DNA of 64,000 nucleotides from Brachybacterium fresconis. GTDB lineage: Bacteria; Actinomycetota; Actinomycetes; Actinomycetales; Dermabacteraceae. This document shows, piece by piece, positions 42,531 to 52,314 of this stretch. Under the pieces are notes generated by a model. That model saw only the letters and a list, made by a program, of their open reading frames with translations. It was not told the DNA's origin and did not search any database. Position 1 is the stretch's first letter. The number at the start of each line of letters is the position of its first letter. The DNA is taken from positions 2,604,001 to 2,668,000 of the forward strand of contig NZ_JAGIOC010000001.1 in NCBI RefSeq assembly GCF_017876515.1. Reading direction: 5' to 3'. The position numbers and the translations under genes were made by a program.

Positions 42531-45500
42531 CTCCGCGCTTCCTGACGTCTTACGAGGACGGGGACCCCGCGCTCGACTGGACCGGCGAGGTCGAGACCCG
42601 TCCCGACGGAAGTTCGTGGTCGGGGAGCGTCGTCACCTCGGCGCTCCCCGGCGACCTGACGCCTAGCGTCATCACCGTGACCGGGAGCGCCGAGAACCCG
42701 CCGACGGAGACAGCAGCAAAGGCCGTCGACGGCAGCACCGCGACGAAATGGCTGGCCTTCAAGTCCGAGGCCTGGTTACAGATCGAGCTCGAGGAGCCAC
42801 TCGTCGTCGCTGACTACGTTCTCACCTCCGCCGATGACTCGCCGGAGCGCGACCCGAAGGACTGGACCCTTCAGGGGTCGACCGACGGCGCCACCTGGGC
42901 AACCTTCGACACACAGACCAGTCAGACCTTCGAGGGCAGGGGCACCGCCAACACCTACGAGACCGACAACGAGACCGCCTACGCCTTCTACCGGCTCGAC
43001 ATCTCTGCCGTCGGCAGTGGCGACACCGTTCAGCTCGCGGAGCTGACCCTGTCCGACGGCTCCGAGGAGGCGGCACCCGGAATGCTGATCACTACCGGAA
43101 GCGGTCCGGCTGCTGCCTACGCCTCGAAGACCAACGTCGGATTCACCGGCGTAAACGCCCTGAAGTACTCGGGACAGACGACGAGCGAGAACGGCGGCCA
43201 CCACTGGCAAAAGTTGCACGACGTCGACATCTCGGTCACGCCGGACACTGAGCTCACCTACCGGATTTTTCCCGAGTTCACTGACGACCTGAGCTACCCG
43301 TCGACGTTCACTGCGATCGACCTCGCCTTCACCGACGGCACCTATCTCAGCGAGCTGGACGCAGAGGACCAGTACCGGTTCGGCGCGTCACCCGCCGCGC
43401 AGGGAGATTCCAAGGCCCTCTTCACCAACCAGTGGAACCACCGCGCGCTGCGCGTGGGCGATGTCGCCGCGGGCAAGACCATCGACCGCGTGCTGATCGG
43501 CTACGACGCCCCCGTGGGACCGAAGAGCTTCTCCGGCTGGGTCGACGACATCGAGGTCGCTGACCGGCCGCTCGAGACCCACGAGCGCCCCTCAGACTGG
43601 GTCGACACCCGCCGGGGCACCCACTCGAGCGGCGCCTATTCGCGCGGCAACAATCTACCCGCCACCGTCATGCCCCACGGTTTCAACTTCTGGATCCCGG
43701 TCACCGACGCCGGGGTCCTGAACTGGCCGTACGCCTATCACCAGGACAACGACGCGCAGAACCGTCCGCGTCTCGAGGCATTCGCCGTGAGTCATGCGCC
43801 CAGCCCCTGGATGGGGGACCGGCAGACCTTCCAGTTCATGCCCTCGCTGGCCGAGGGTGCCCCGGAGACCGGCCGCGACGGCCGGGCGATGACGTTCTCC
43901 CACGACAACGAGAAGGCCACCGCCCATCACTACCGTGTCGAGTTCGACAACGGCACGGTCACCGAGATGGCACCGACGGACCACGCCGCCATCGTTCGCT
44001 TCGATTTTCCCGGCGACGACGCCTCCGTCGTCTTCGACAACGTCAACGACGACTCCGGTCTGACGCTCCACGACGACGGCGCCGTGACCGCTTACTCCGA
44101 CGTTCGCAGCGGACTGTCCGCCGGCGCCACGCGACTGTTCGTCTACGTCCAGTTCGACCAGGAGGTCGTCGACCAGGGGGCCGAGGACGGCAACACCGGG
44201 TGGGTGCGCCTCGTCGCCGAGGACAACGGCACCGCCACGATGCGCATCGCCACCTCGCTGATCAGCGTGGATCAGGCCCAGAAGAACCTACAGCAGGAGA
44301 TCACCCCGGACGACACCTTCGACACCATCCGCGACCGCGCACAGACCGCCTGGGACCAGAAGCTGTCCATCATCGAGGTCGAGGGCGCCACCCCCAACGA
44401 GCTCACGACCCTCTACTCCAACCTCTACCGCCTCAACGCCTACCCGAACTCCGGGTTCGAGAACACCGGCACCCCCGAGGACCCGCATTTCCAGTATGCC
44501 TCTCCGGTGTCGGAGCCGACGGGGGAACCTACGGAGACCGCCACTGGTGCGGAAATTTTGGACGGGAAGATCTACGTCAACAACGGCTTCTGGGACACAT
44601 ACCGGACCGCCTGGCCGGCCTACAGCCTGCTCGCGCCCGACGACGCGGGAGAGCTGGTCAACGGGTTCGTGCAGCAATACCGCGACGGCGGGTGGGTGTC
44701 CCGATGGTCGTCTCCCGGCTACGCGAACCTGATGACCGGCACCAGCTCCGACGTCGCCTTCGCCGACGCCTACACGAAGGGCGTCGACCTCCCCGATCCC
44801 ATGGGGACGTACAAGGCCGGACTGAAGAACGCGACCGTGACTCCACCCGGCAGCGCGACCGACTCGGACGTCGGCCGCAAGGGACTGAACACCTCGATCT
44901 TCCGCGGCTGGACCGACACATCGGTCGGCGAGGGCACCTCGTGGGCTCTCGAGGGCGCCATCAACGACTTCGCACTGGCCCGCCAAGCCGAGAAGCTCGC
45001 CGAGGCCTCCGACGTCAGTGATGACGAGGCGGAGCGACTCACCACCGAGGCCGCATACCTAGACGCCCGCTCGAAGAACTACGTCAACCACTTCGACCCG
45101 GAAGTCGGCTTCTTCCAGGGCCGGAACGATGATGGGAGCTTCCGCCACGGACCTGACGAGTACGACCCGCGGATCTGGGGACAGCACGACTACACCGAGA
45201 CCAACGGGTGGAACTTCGCCTTCCACGCACCGTTCGACGGGCAGGGGCTCGCGAACCTGTACGGTGGACGCGACGGCCTGGCCGCCAAGCTCGACGAGTT
45301 CTATGCGACACCGGAGACCGCCGAGTTCCCCGGCACCTACGGCGGCACGATCCACGAGATGGTGGAGGCCCGCGACGTCCGGATGGGAATGTGGGGCTTC
45401 TCGAACCAGGTCTCCCACCACATCCCGTTCACGTATATCCATGCGGGGCAGCCCTGGAGGACGCAAGAAATTACCCGCGAGGTCCAGTCCCGTCACTACG

Positions 45501-46318
45501 TCGGCAGCGACATCGGCCAGGGTTACGCAGGCGACGAGGATAACGGCGAGACCTCGGCCTGGTGGCTGTTCACGATGCTCGGCCTCTACCCGTTGCAGCT
45601 CGGGGACGGCAATTACGCGTTGACATCGCCTCTGTTCACCAAGGCGACGGCGCACCTGCCGAACGGCGAGGACATCGTCGTCAACGCTCCCGACAACAGC
45701 GACGAGAACGTCTACGTCCAGTCCTTGCTGGTCGATGGAAAGGACCGGAACAAGGCGTGGATCGAGCACGCGTCCCTCGCCAAGGGCGCCGTCCTTGACT
45801 TCACGATGGGTCCCGAGCCGTCCGACTGGGGGTCCGCGCCGGAGAACGCCCCGCCGTCGCCGACGACGGGCGACGAACCCCCTGAGCCGCTCACCGATCT
45901 CCTGGCCGACCCGGCGCAGGTAGGAGGGGTCGAGGGCGTGCAGCAGGTGGTCGACGACGACTCGTCGACCCAGCTCGTCCTCGCCCCTGAGGATGCCATC
46001 ACCTATCAGTCGGACACCCCCCGGAATGAGGTCACGATGTACACGCTGACCTCGGGCGACGACTCCGTCGGGCACCCGACCGCGTGGGTCGTGGAGGGCT
46101 CCCGCGACGGTGAGCGGTGGTTCGAGATCGACAGCCGTGAGGACGAGACCTTCGAATGGGAGCATCAGACCCGGCCATTCAAGGCAACCGGGACTAGGGG
46201 GCCGGGCACCTACACCCATTACCGGCTGCAGGTGCTCGAAGGGTCCTCCGACGAGGTCGGGCTCGCCGAGCTCGAGTTCTTCGACATTGACGTCGGCCAG
46301 TCCACCCCCGAGAAGTAG
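42389..46318 (+). CDS. Secreted GH92 alpha-mannosidase with two discoidin-like domains (second of three)
   Basis: This 1309-aa protein has a Tat-like start MRRRNFLVLAGSGLTAAGLA; an F5/8-type C domain at about 80-225 (AVDGSTATKWLAF, WTLQGSTDGATWATFDTQ); a jelly-roll region at about 230-395; GH92 at about 403-1148 (TVMPHGFNFWIPVT, WDTYRTAWPAYSLL, GNDDxG replaced by GYAGDEDNGETSAWWLFTMLGLYP); and a second F5/8 domain at about 1175-1305. The opening GH92 segment differs from classical members, so substrate preference may differ. The ATG at 42389 follows AAGGAGAAC. No lipobox Cys remains. The next GH92 gene starts 9 bp after its stop. Confidence 0.9.
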   Translation: MRRRNFLVLAGSGLTAAGLARTPAGSAQAARPAAGPAATLRPSPGAPSPRFLTSYEDGDPALDWTGEVETRPDGSSWSGSVVTSALPGDLTPSVITVTGSAENPPTETAAKAVDGSTATKWLAFKSEAWLQIELEEPLVVADYVLTSADDSPERDPKDWTLQGSTDGATWATFDTQTSQTFEGRGTANTYETDNETAYAFYRLDISAVGSGDTVQLAELTLSDGSEEAAPGMLITTGSGPAAAYASKTNVGFTGVNALKYSGQTTSENGGHHWQKLHDVDISVTPDTELTYRIFPEFTDDLSYPSTFTAIDLAFTDGTYLSELDAEDQYRFGASPAAQGDSKALFTNQWNHRALRVGDVAAGKTIDRVLIGYDAPVGPKSFSGWVDDIEVADRPLETHERPSDWVDTRRGTHSSGAYSRGNNLPATVMPHGFNFWIPVTDAGVLNWPYAYHQDNDAQNRPRLEAFAVSHAPSPWMGDRQTFQFMPSLAEGAPETGRDGRAMTFSHDNEKATAHHYRVEFDNGTVTEMAPTDHAAIVRFDFPGDDASVVFDNVNDDSGLTLHDDGAVTAYSDVRSGLSAGATRLFVYVQFDQEVVDQGAEDGNTGWVRLVAEDNGTATMRIATSLISVDQAQKNLQQEITPDDTFDTIRDRAQTAWDQKLSIIEVEGATPNELTTLYSNLYRLNAYPNSGFENTGTPEDPHFQYASPVSEPTGEPTETATGAEILDGKIYVNNGFWDTYRTAWPAYSLLAPDDAGELVNGFVQQYRDGGWVSRWSSPGYANLMTGTSSDVAFADAYTKGVDLPDPMGTYKAGLKNATVTPPGSATDSDVGRKGLNTSIFRGWTDTSVGEGTSWALEGAINDFALARQAEKLAEASDVSDDEAERLTTEAAYLDARSKNYVNHFDPEVGFFQGRNDDGSFRHGPDEYDPRIWGQHDYTETNGWNFAFHAPFDGQGLANLYGGRDGLAAKLDEFYATPETAEFPGTYGGTIHEMVEARDVRMGMWGFSNQVSHHIPFTYIHAGQPWRTQEITREVQSRHYVGSDIGQGYAGDEDNGETSAWWLFTMLGLYPLQLGDGNYALTSPLFTKATAHLPNGEDIVVNAPDNSDENVYVQSLLVDGKDRNKAWIEHASLAKGAVLDFTMGPEPSDWGSAPENAPPSPTTGDEPPEPLTDLLADPAQVGGVEGVQQVVDDDSSTQLVLAPEDAITYQSDTPRNEVTMYTLTSGDDSVGHPTAWVVEGSRDGERWFEIDSREDETFEWEHQTRPFKATGTRGPGTYTHYRLQVLEGSSDEVGLAELEFFDIDVGQSTPEK

Positions 46319-46327
46319 GAGCAGACG

Positions 46328-49300
46328 ATGTCACGTCGCCTCCTCACCCCGTTCATCGCGTTCGCGGCCGTGCTGAGCCTGGCCGCTCCGCTCGCCTCCG
46401 CGGCATCGGCGGAAGAAGTGTCCTCGGTCGACTCGGTCGACCTCGTGAACCCCTTCATCGGCACTCAGGCCGAGGGGAACACCTTCCCAGGAGCGAGCCT
46501 GCCCTTCGGGATGGTGCAGCTGTCCCCAGACACCGGGCACTACTCCGGCTACAGCTACACTCACGACCGCATCCGGGGCTTCTCGATGACCCATGTCTCC
46601 GGCGTGGGCTGCGGGCTAGGCGGTGAGCTGCCCATGACCCCGATGACCGGGCGACCCGATACCACCGACTACGCCCAGTACGCCCAGCCGTTCCGGCACG
46701 AGACCGAAACGGCTTCCCCGGGGTCCTACCAGGTAACCCTCGACGATCCCGACGGGGCGGTGACCGCAGAGCTCACCGCGACCACCCGCACCGGCTGGCA
46801 GCGCCTGACCTACGAGGGCTCCGAGGAGTCGGGCCTGATGCTGAACGCCGGGCAGGCGCTGCACGGTGTGCGCTCGTCCCGGGTCGAGGTCCTCGACGCC
46901 CGGACGGTCCGCACGACGGTCGAGGGCTCCGGCTTCTGCCAGGAGACCGAGCCGTATACATTGCACTTCCTGACCACCTTCGATCGCGACATCGAGCGTG
47001 TCGACCTGTTCGACGGTGACGAGTTCACCGAGGCGGTCCCCGACGGCTCCGCGGCCACCGAGGGAGAAGCACGGCAGGGGGCCTGGATCGGTTTCGACAC
47101 CACCGAGGACGAGGACGTCGTCGTCACCACCTCGCTTTCCTGGGTCGATGCCGACGGCGCGGCCGCGAATCTCGCCGAGGAGGGCGCAAGCACCTTCGAC
47201 GAGGTGCGTGACAATGCACGCGCCGTCTGGCAAGACCGACTCGACAGCATCCAGGTCGAGGGTGGCATCGACGAGCAACGCGCCACCTTCTACTCGTCGC
47301 TCTACCGCAGCCTGCTGGGGCCGCACCGCGCAGACGATGTCGACGGCCGCTACCGCGGCTGGGACGATGAGGTCCACACCGCCGACGGCCACGGCTACTA
47401 CCAGACATCCTCGCTGTGGGACACCTACCGGACGCAGATCCAGCTACTAGCGCTCATCGCGCCGCAGGAAGCGCGGGATCAGTCGATCTCGCTGATCCTT
47501 CAGGGCGAGCAGAGCGGATGGCTGCCACGCTGGGGCTGGGGAACGGTGGAGACCAACATCATGACCGGAGACCCTGTCACCCCCCAGCTCGTCACGGCAC
47601 AGCAGTACGGGCTCCTCGAGGGCTGGGAGGACCGCCTGTGGGACCAGCTCGTCCGCAATGCCGACGGCGTCCCGCCCGCCGACCACCCCGCGAACGGGCG
47701 CGCAGGCAACGAGCACTACCTCGAGCACGGCTACGTGCCCGCCGAGACCGGGGCGCAGTGCAAGCCCGGCGACTGCGACCTGGACCACGCCGGGTCGGCG
47801 ACGATGGAGTACGCGGTCGCCGACGCCGCGATGTCGGTACTCGCCGAGGACCTCGGACACGATGACGACGCGCTCCGCTACGCAGAGCGCTCCCGGTCCT
47901 GGGAGAGCATCATCAATCCGGACACTGGGTTCCCGCAACCCCGCAATGCCGACGGGGTCTTCGTCGGCGACCCCGACCCCGCCTACACCGAGGGGTTCCA
48001 CGAGGGCACCGCCTGGCAGTACCAGTGGCTGGTCCCCCAGGACGTGCCAGGTCTGATCGCGAAGATCGGCGGTACGGAGGCTACCAACGAGCGGCTCGAC
48101 CACTTCTTCGCCTACGACCAGCTGCTCACGGACCCTGAGGGAACCGCCCGCGACGTCTGGGTCAACAGCGCCTATGGGTACTACGGGACCTCCCGCTACA
48201 ACCCGCAGAACGAGCCCGACCTGCACGCCCCCTACCTCTACCTGTGGACGGGGCAGCCTTGGAAGAGCGCGGACGTGGTGCGGGCAGCGCTCACCCTGTT
48301 CACGGATAGTTCGTCCGGCATCACGGGCAACGACGACGTCGGCACCATGTCGGCCTGGCACGTTCTGTCCTCGCTGGGGATCTACCCGGCGATCGCCGGC
48401 ACCGACGTTCTGACGATCGGGTCCCCGGTCTTCGATCGCGCCGTGATCGACCTCCCGGAGCCGTTTTACGACGGCGACCTGGTGATCGAGGCGCCCGACA
48501 CCTCGCAGGACGCCCGCTACGTCCAGCAGGTGGAGCTCGACGGCCGGAAGCACCGTCACTCCTGGCTCGCCGCCAGCGACTTGCGCCACGGCGCCGACCT
48601 CGAAATCTCGCTCGGCGAGGAGCCCTCGGACTGGGGCACCCGCCGCGGCGAGCAGCCTCCGGCTCCGGTCCCCGGACGCGGAGAAGGGCAGCGGGAGGAC
48701 CTCGGTGCCGCGCTCACCACCGACGCGCCGCTGACGGTGACTACGGGTCAGGAGACCACATTCGACGCCACACTGTCGGCTGTGCTGACCGGGCGGGGCG
48801 AGACCACGGCCGACGTCGAACTCACCTCCGATGGTGCGGTGTCGGTGACTCCTGAGCACGGCGAGCTGCGCGTGCAGGGAGACGGCGCACCGCAGGTCGC
48901 CGAGCTACCCGTGACGCTGACCATTCCGGCCGATGCTCCCGCGGGCGAGCACACCGTCACCGCGACGGTGACCTCCCGCGTCGGCACTGCGGAGTCCGAG
49001 CTGGTGGTGCGGGTGCTGGATGCCGGCTGCGAGTCGGCCGGTTCTCAATGCATCGTGCCGCTGGATAGTGTCCTCACCCTAGATGGCGTCGCGACGCTCG
49101 ACGACACCACGGCGGGTGACTTCGACGAGAAGGGATGGGCGTTCGCGGGCGATGAGCTGCCGACGCCCGGCGATGCGCCGGTCGATGACGTGGTGATGCG
49201 GATTCCCTCGACCGCGGGCACGGATCCGAACTTCGCGGTCGGTCCCTTCACCGTCGAGGTCGGGCTGCCGGCGGAGCAGCTGACCTTCCTCGCCACCGCC

Positions 49301-49588
49301 CGCAACGGGGACGCGGCCGACGTGCCGCTGACGCTCGCCTACGCCGACGGGAGCACCGAGGAGACCACGGTCTCGGTCGGGGACTGGGCGGGCGGGTCAC
49401 CGCAGTTCGACAACCGGCCGGGCCTCCACCAGGGGTATCGGATCGAGAACGGGGTTGGTCGGGTGGGGCCCGAGACCGATCTGTGGCTTCTTGACGTGCC
49501 GGCCGACCCGGCCCGGGAGCTGGCCTCGATCACGGTTGGCGACGACCCCGACCTCGCCGTGATGGCGGTGACAGCGCACCGCTCCTGA
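46328..49588 (+). CDS. Secreted GH92 alpha-mannosidase (third of three)
   Basis: This 1086-aa protein has Sec signal residues 1-28 (ending ASAASAEE). GH92 spans about 35-780: VNPFIGTQAEGNTFPGASLPFGMVQLSPDTG, GFSMTHVSGVGC, WDTYRTQIQLLALI, LYLWTGQPWKSADVVR and GNDDVGTMSAWHVLSSLGIYP. An NEW3-like domain (about 795-905) and a C-terminal beta-sandwich (LDSVLTLDGVATLDD to SVGDWAGG) follow. AGGAGCAG precedes the ATG. It is transcribed with the second GH92 gene under operator 2. Its last 59 nt overlap the convergent LacI gene. Confidence 0.94.
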   Translation: MSRRLLTPFIAFAAVLSLAAPLASAASAEEVSSVDSVDLVNPFIGTQAEGNTFPGASLPFGMVQLSPDTGHYSGYSYTHDRIRGFSMTHVSGVGCGLGGELPMTPMTGRPDTTDYAQYAQPFRHETETASPGSYQVTLDDPDGAVTAELTATTRTGWQRLTYEGSEESGLMLNAGQALHGVRSSRVEVLDARTVRTTVEGSGFCQETEPYTLHFLTTFDRDIERVDLFDGDEFTEAVPDGSAATEGEARQGAWIGFDTTEDEDVVVTTSLSWVDADGAAANLAEEGASTFDEVRDNARAVWQDRLDSIQVEGGIDEQRATFYSSLYRSLLGPHRADDVDGRYRGWDDEVHTADGHGYYQTSSLWDTYRTQIQLLALIAPQEARDQSISLILQGEQSGWLPRWGWGTVETNIMTGDPVTPQLVTAQQYGLLEGWEDRLWDQLVRNADGVPPADHPANGRAGNEHYLEHGYVPAETGAQCKPGDCDLDHAGSATMEYAVADAAMSVLAEDLGHDDDALRYAERSRSWESIINPDTGFPQPRNADGVFVGDPDPAYTEGFHEGTAWQYQWLVPQDVPGLIAKIGGTEATNERLDHFFAYDQLLTDPEGTARDVWVNSAYGYYGTSRYNPQNEPDLHAPYLYLWTGQPWKSADVVRAALTLFTDSSSGITGNDDVGTMSAWHVLSSLGIYPAIAGTDVLTIGSPVFDRAVIDLPEPFYDGDLVIEAPDTSQDARYVQQVELDGRKHRHSWLAASDLRHGADLEISLGEEPSDWGTRRGEQPPAPVPGRGEGQREDLGAALTTDAPLTVTTGQETTFDATLSAVLTGRGETTADVELTSDGAVSVTPEHGELRVQGDGAPQVAELPVTLTIPADAPAGEHTVTATVTSRVGTAESELVVRVLDAGCESAGSQCIVPLDSVLTLDGVATLDDTTAGDFDEKGWAFAGDELPTPGDAPVDDVVMRIPSTAGTDPNFAVGPFTVEVGLPAEQLTFLATARNGDAADVPLTLAYADGSTEETTVSVGDWAGGSPQFDNRPGLHQGYRIENGVGRVGPETDLWLLDVPADPARELASITVGDDPDLAVMAVTAHRS

Positions 49589-50684
49589 CCCGCACCACCG
49601 GAGGTTCCGGACGGGGCGCGTCGGGAGAGCGTCGGCCCGTCACCGCCGCCCGGTCATCGCCGCCTGATCGCTCAAGCGGCGTCACCGTGGAGCGGCGCAC
49701 GACCAGCTCGGTCGCCAGCCGCACCCGCCGAGACGGGCCGCTGCCGCCGCGGACCCTCTCCAACAGCATGCGCGCGCCGCGTTCGCCCATCTCGGCGGGA
49801 GAGTTCGAGACGACGCTCATCCCAAGCACCTCCGCGAGCTCGAAGTCGTCGAATCCGATCAGCGCGGGCAGGTCGTCGCGGCGGGACACCGCGCGCAGGG
49901 CACCGACCGCCATCCGGTTGTTCGTCGTGAACACGGCAGTGGGTGGGGCGGAGAGGGTCAGGAGCCCTCGCATCGCGGCCTCGGCACCGTCGGCGTCGTG
50001 GACGTCGGTGACGAAAAGGTCCTCGCGGACCGGGACCCCGGCCTCGGTCAGCGCACGCCGCACGCCGGCGATCCGCTCGTGGTGGGTCGGCAGGGAGCCG
50101 AGGTCTCCGATCACCCCGATCCGCCGGTGCCCCTGCTCCAACAGATGGTCGACCGCCGCGCGAGCTCCCTCGAGGTTGTCGAACAGGACCTCGTCGACTG
50201 CTAGGTCACGCGCCGGGCGGTCGAGGAAAACGGTCGGCACTCCGCGCTCGGCCTCGCTCCGAAGCTGCGGATGGTCCTCGCGCGAGGAGACCACGAGTAA
50301 GCCGGCGACGCGCCGTTCGAGGAAGCCACTGATGATGCGCTCCTCCGACGCGGGGTCCTTGTCGCTGACCCCTATGAACAGGAGCAGGCCCTGCTCACCC
50401 AGCACCGCCCCGGCGGCCAGGGCAATGTCCGCGTAGAACGGGTTCGCGGCATCGGCGATAACCATTCCGACGACGTCCGCACCCGCGTGGGCGCGGAGGT
50501 CCCGCGCCAGGAGGTTCCGCCGGTATCCGAGCGCCGACGCCGCCTCCTTCACCCGGTCCGAGGTAGCTGGCGCGACGTGGGCCTCCCCATTGAGCGCGCG
50601 GGAGGCCGTCTTGATGCTCACCCCGGCGGCTGCGGCAACCTGCCGCAGCGTGGGGAGCTCGCGCGCCACCTTCTCACTTACCAT
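49530..50684 (-). CDS. LacI-family regulator of the mannoside locus
   Basis: This 384-aa regulator has a LacI helix-turn-helix at about residues 8-55 (LPTLRQVAAAAGVSIKTASRALNGEAHVAPATSDRV) and a type-1 sugar-binding effector domain (VGMVIADAANPFYADIALAAGAVL; LIGFDDFELAEVLGMSVVSNS). ATG 50684 has GGGAG 6 nt upstream; an upstream ATG at 50696 and a longer open frame to 50792 are less likely. About 45 C-terminal residues past VRRSTVTPL are an unconserved Arg/Pro tail over the GH92 3' end. It is divergent from the ABC operon with operator 3 between them. Confidence 0.9.
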   Translation of the reverse strand: MVSEKVARELPTLRQVAAAAGVSIKTASRALNGEAHVAPATSDRVKEAASALGYRRNLLARDLRAHAGADVVGMVIADAANPFYADIALAAGAVLGEQGLLLFIGVSDKDPASEERIISGFLERRVAGLLVVSSREDHPQLRSEAERGVPTVFLDRPARDLAVDEVLFDNLEGARAAVDHLLEQGHRRIGVIGDLGSLPTHHERIAGVRRALTEAGVPVREDLFVTDVHDADGAEAAMRGLLTLSAPPTAVFTTNNRMAVGALRAVSRRDDLPALIGFDDFELAEVLGMSVVSNSPAEMGERGARMLLERVRGGSGPSRRVRLATELVVRRSTVTPLERSGGDDRAAVTGRRSPDAPRPEPPVVRVRSGALSPPSRRGRGRRQP

Positions 50685-50777
50685 CAGTGCTCCCATCGCT
50701 CGAGGATGTTCGGCTGCCACGGCGAAGCCCGGTGAACTCATCCTCGAGCTCCCGGAACTGTACCGCGCCCGGCAGTC

Positions 50778-50791
50778 CGACATCGTTGTCA
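50778..50791. promoter_or_regulatory. LacI-type operator 3
   Basis: CGACATCGTTGTCA matches operator 2 except for the first base. It lies between the LacI gene and the ABC operon, 141 bp before the binding-protein ATG. The following TAACGTTA (50792-50799) is a second small palindrome. Confidence 0.75.
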
Positions 50792-50918
50792 TAACGTTAG
50801 CGATGATTCATCGAAACGCCTTGGACCTGCTGTAGTGTCCTCGTGAGACGAGGTATCAGCGCAAGCGCTGCTGCGCGAGTGCAGCCTCGCACAACCGGAT
50901 CGTTCGAAGGAGAACACG

Positions 50919-52208
50919 ATGCGACGCAGGAATCTTCTCATCCTTGCTGGGAGCGGAGTTACCGCGGCCGGTCTCGCGGCCTGCAGCGGGGGCTCCGGCT
51001 CCGGCGGCGGGACCGGGGGCTCCGCCGGGAGTGAGGTCGAGGTCTTCACCTGGTGGGCCCAGGGCTCCGAGAAAGCGGGCCTCGACGCGCTCGTCGCCCA
51101 GTTCGAAGAGGACTACCCCGACTTCACGTTCGTCAACGGCTCGGTCGCCGGAGGCGCGGGCAGCGCGGCGAAAGATATGTTGCAGTCCCGTCTGCAGGCG
51201 GGCGACCCGCCGGACACCTTCCAGGCGCACGCCGGCGAGGAGCTGGCGGACTACATCGCCTCTGCCCAGATCGAGGACGTCTCGGGCCTCTACGACGAGT
51301 ACGGCTTGAACGACGCGTTCCCGCAGGACCTGCTGGAGCTGCTGACGGTCGATGACATGATCTACTCCGTCCCGTCGAACATCCACCGTTCGAACATGGT
51401 CTGGACGAACAACCAGCTGCTGGAAGACGCCGGGATCGACCCGAGCGCCATCCCGGCCGATGTCGACGCGTTCACCGCCGACGTCGAGACAGCCGCGGCC
51501 TCGGGCGTCACCGGGCTGTCGATCGGGATGGCCTGGACCCAGGTGAACCTGCTCGAGGCGATCCTCATGGCGGACCTCGGCTCAGAGGCCTACAACGGGC
51601 TCTGGACCGGCGACACCGACTGGAACGGCGCCGACGTCACCACCGCGATCGAGCACTTCGAGACTCTGATGTCCTTCACCAACAGCGACCGCGACGGCTT
51701 GGACTGGACCGATGCCACCCAGATGCAGATCGACGGCACCGCCGCCTACAACGTGATGGGCGACTGGGCCGTGGCCTCGTTCCAGCAGGCCGACATGGTG
51801 GCCAACGAGGACTTCGGCTTCTACCCGCTCAGCGGTGGCGAGGCGATCTTCGGGTTCCTGGCGGACTCGTTCACCCTTCCGGTCGGCGCTCCCAATCCCG
51901 ACGGCACAAAGGCGTGGCTCGACACCATCAGCTCGGAGGCCGGCCAGCTCGGCTTCTCCCTGGCCAAGGGGTCCATCCCGGCGCGCACCGACGTCGACAC
52001 CGTCGAGTTCCCGACCTACCAGCAGACGGCGATCGAGTCCTACGCCAACGACACCATCTGCCCATCGCTCGCCCACGGCGCCGCGACCCCGGTGCGGTGG
52101 CTGAACGAAATCACGGACGCCACCAGCCAGTTCACCACCGGCGCGAACGCCGCCGCCGGCTACCAGGAGCAGCTGGCCTCGATCGCGGAGTCCAACCTCT
52201 CCGCCTGA
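50919..52208 (+). CDS. Carbohydrate ABC transporter substrate-binding lipoprotein
   Basis: This 429-aa protein has a Tat/lipoprotein signal RRRNLLILAGSGVTAAGLAAC with the lipid Cys at residue 22, then a Gly/Ser linker. The extracellular solute-binding fold (family 1) begins EVEVFTWWAQGSEKAGLDALVAQFEEDYPDFTF; later YSVPSNIHRSNMVWTNNQLLEDAGI and the NVMGDWAVASFQ hinge are typical. Linked to GH92 enzymes, it probably binds mannose or manno-oligosaccharides. AAGGAGAACACG precedes the ATG. It is first in a three-gene operon with two permeases. Confidence 0.93.
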   Translation: MRRRNLLILAGSGVTAAGLAACSGGSGSGGGTGGSAGSEVEVFTWWAQGSEKAGLDALVAQFEEDYPDFTFVNGSVAGGAGSAAKDMLQSRLQAGDPPDTFQAHAGEELADYIASAQIEDVSGLYDEYGLNDAFPQDLLELLTVDDMIYSVPSNIHRSNMVWTNNQLLEDAGIDPSAIPADVDAFTADVETAAASGVTGLSIGMAWTQVNLLEAILMADLGSEAYNGLWTGDTDWNGADVTTAIEHFETLMSFTNSDRDGLDWTDATQMQIDGTAAYNVMGDWAVASFQQADMVANEDFGFYPLSGGEAIFGFLADSFTLPVGAPNPDGTKAWLDTISSEAGQLGFSLAKGSIPARTDVDTVEFPTYQQTAIESYANDTICPSLAHGAATPVRWLNEITDATSQFTTGANAAAGYQEQLASIAESNLSA

Positions 52209-52314
52209 TCCAGTCCCCGACGGCGGGAGCGAACCGGAATCCCCGCGTCCCGGGCCCGCGCCCGCCGCCGAGTGCCGACGCGCCCGGGGGAAAGCCCGGG
52301 AGAAAGGAGAGGGT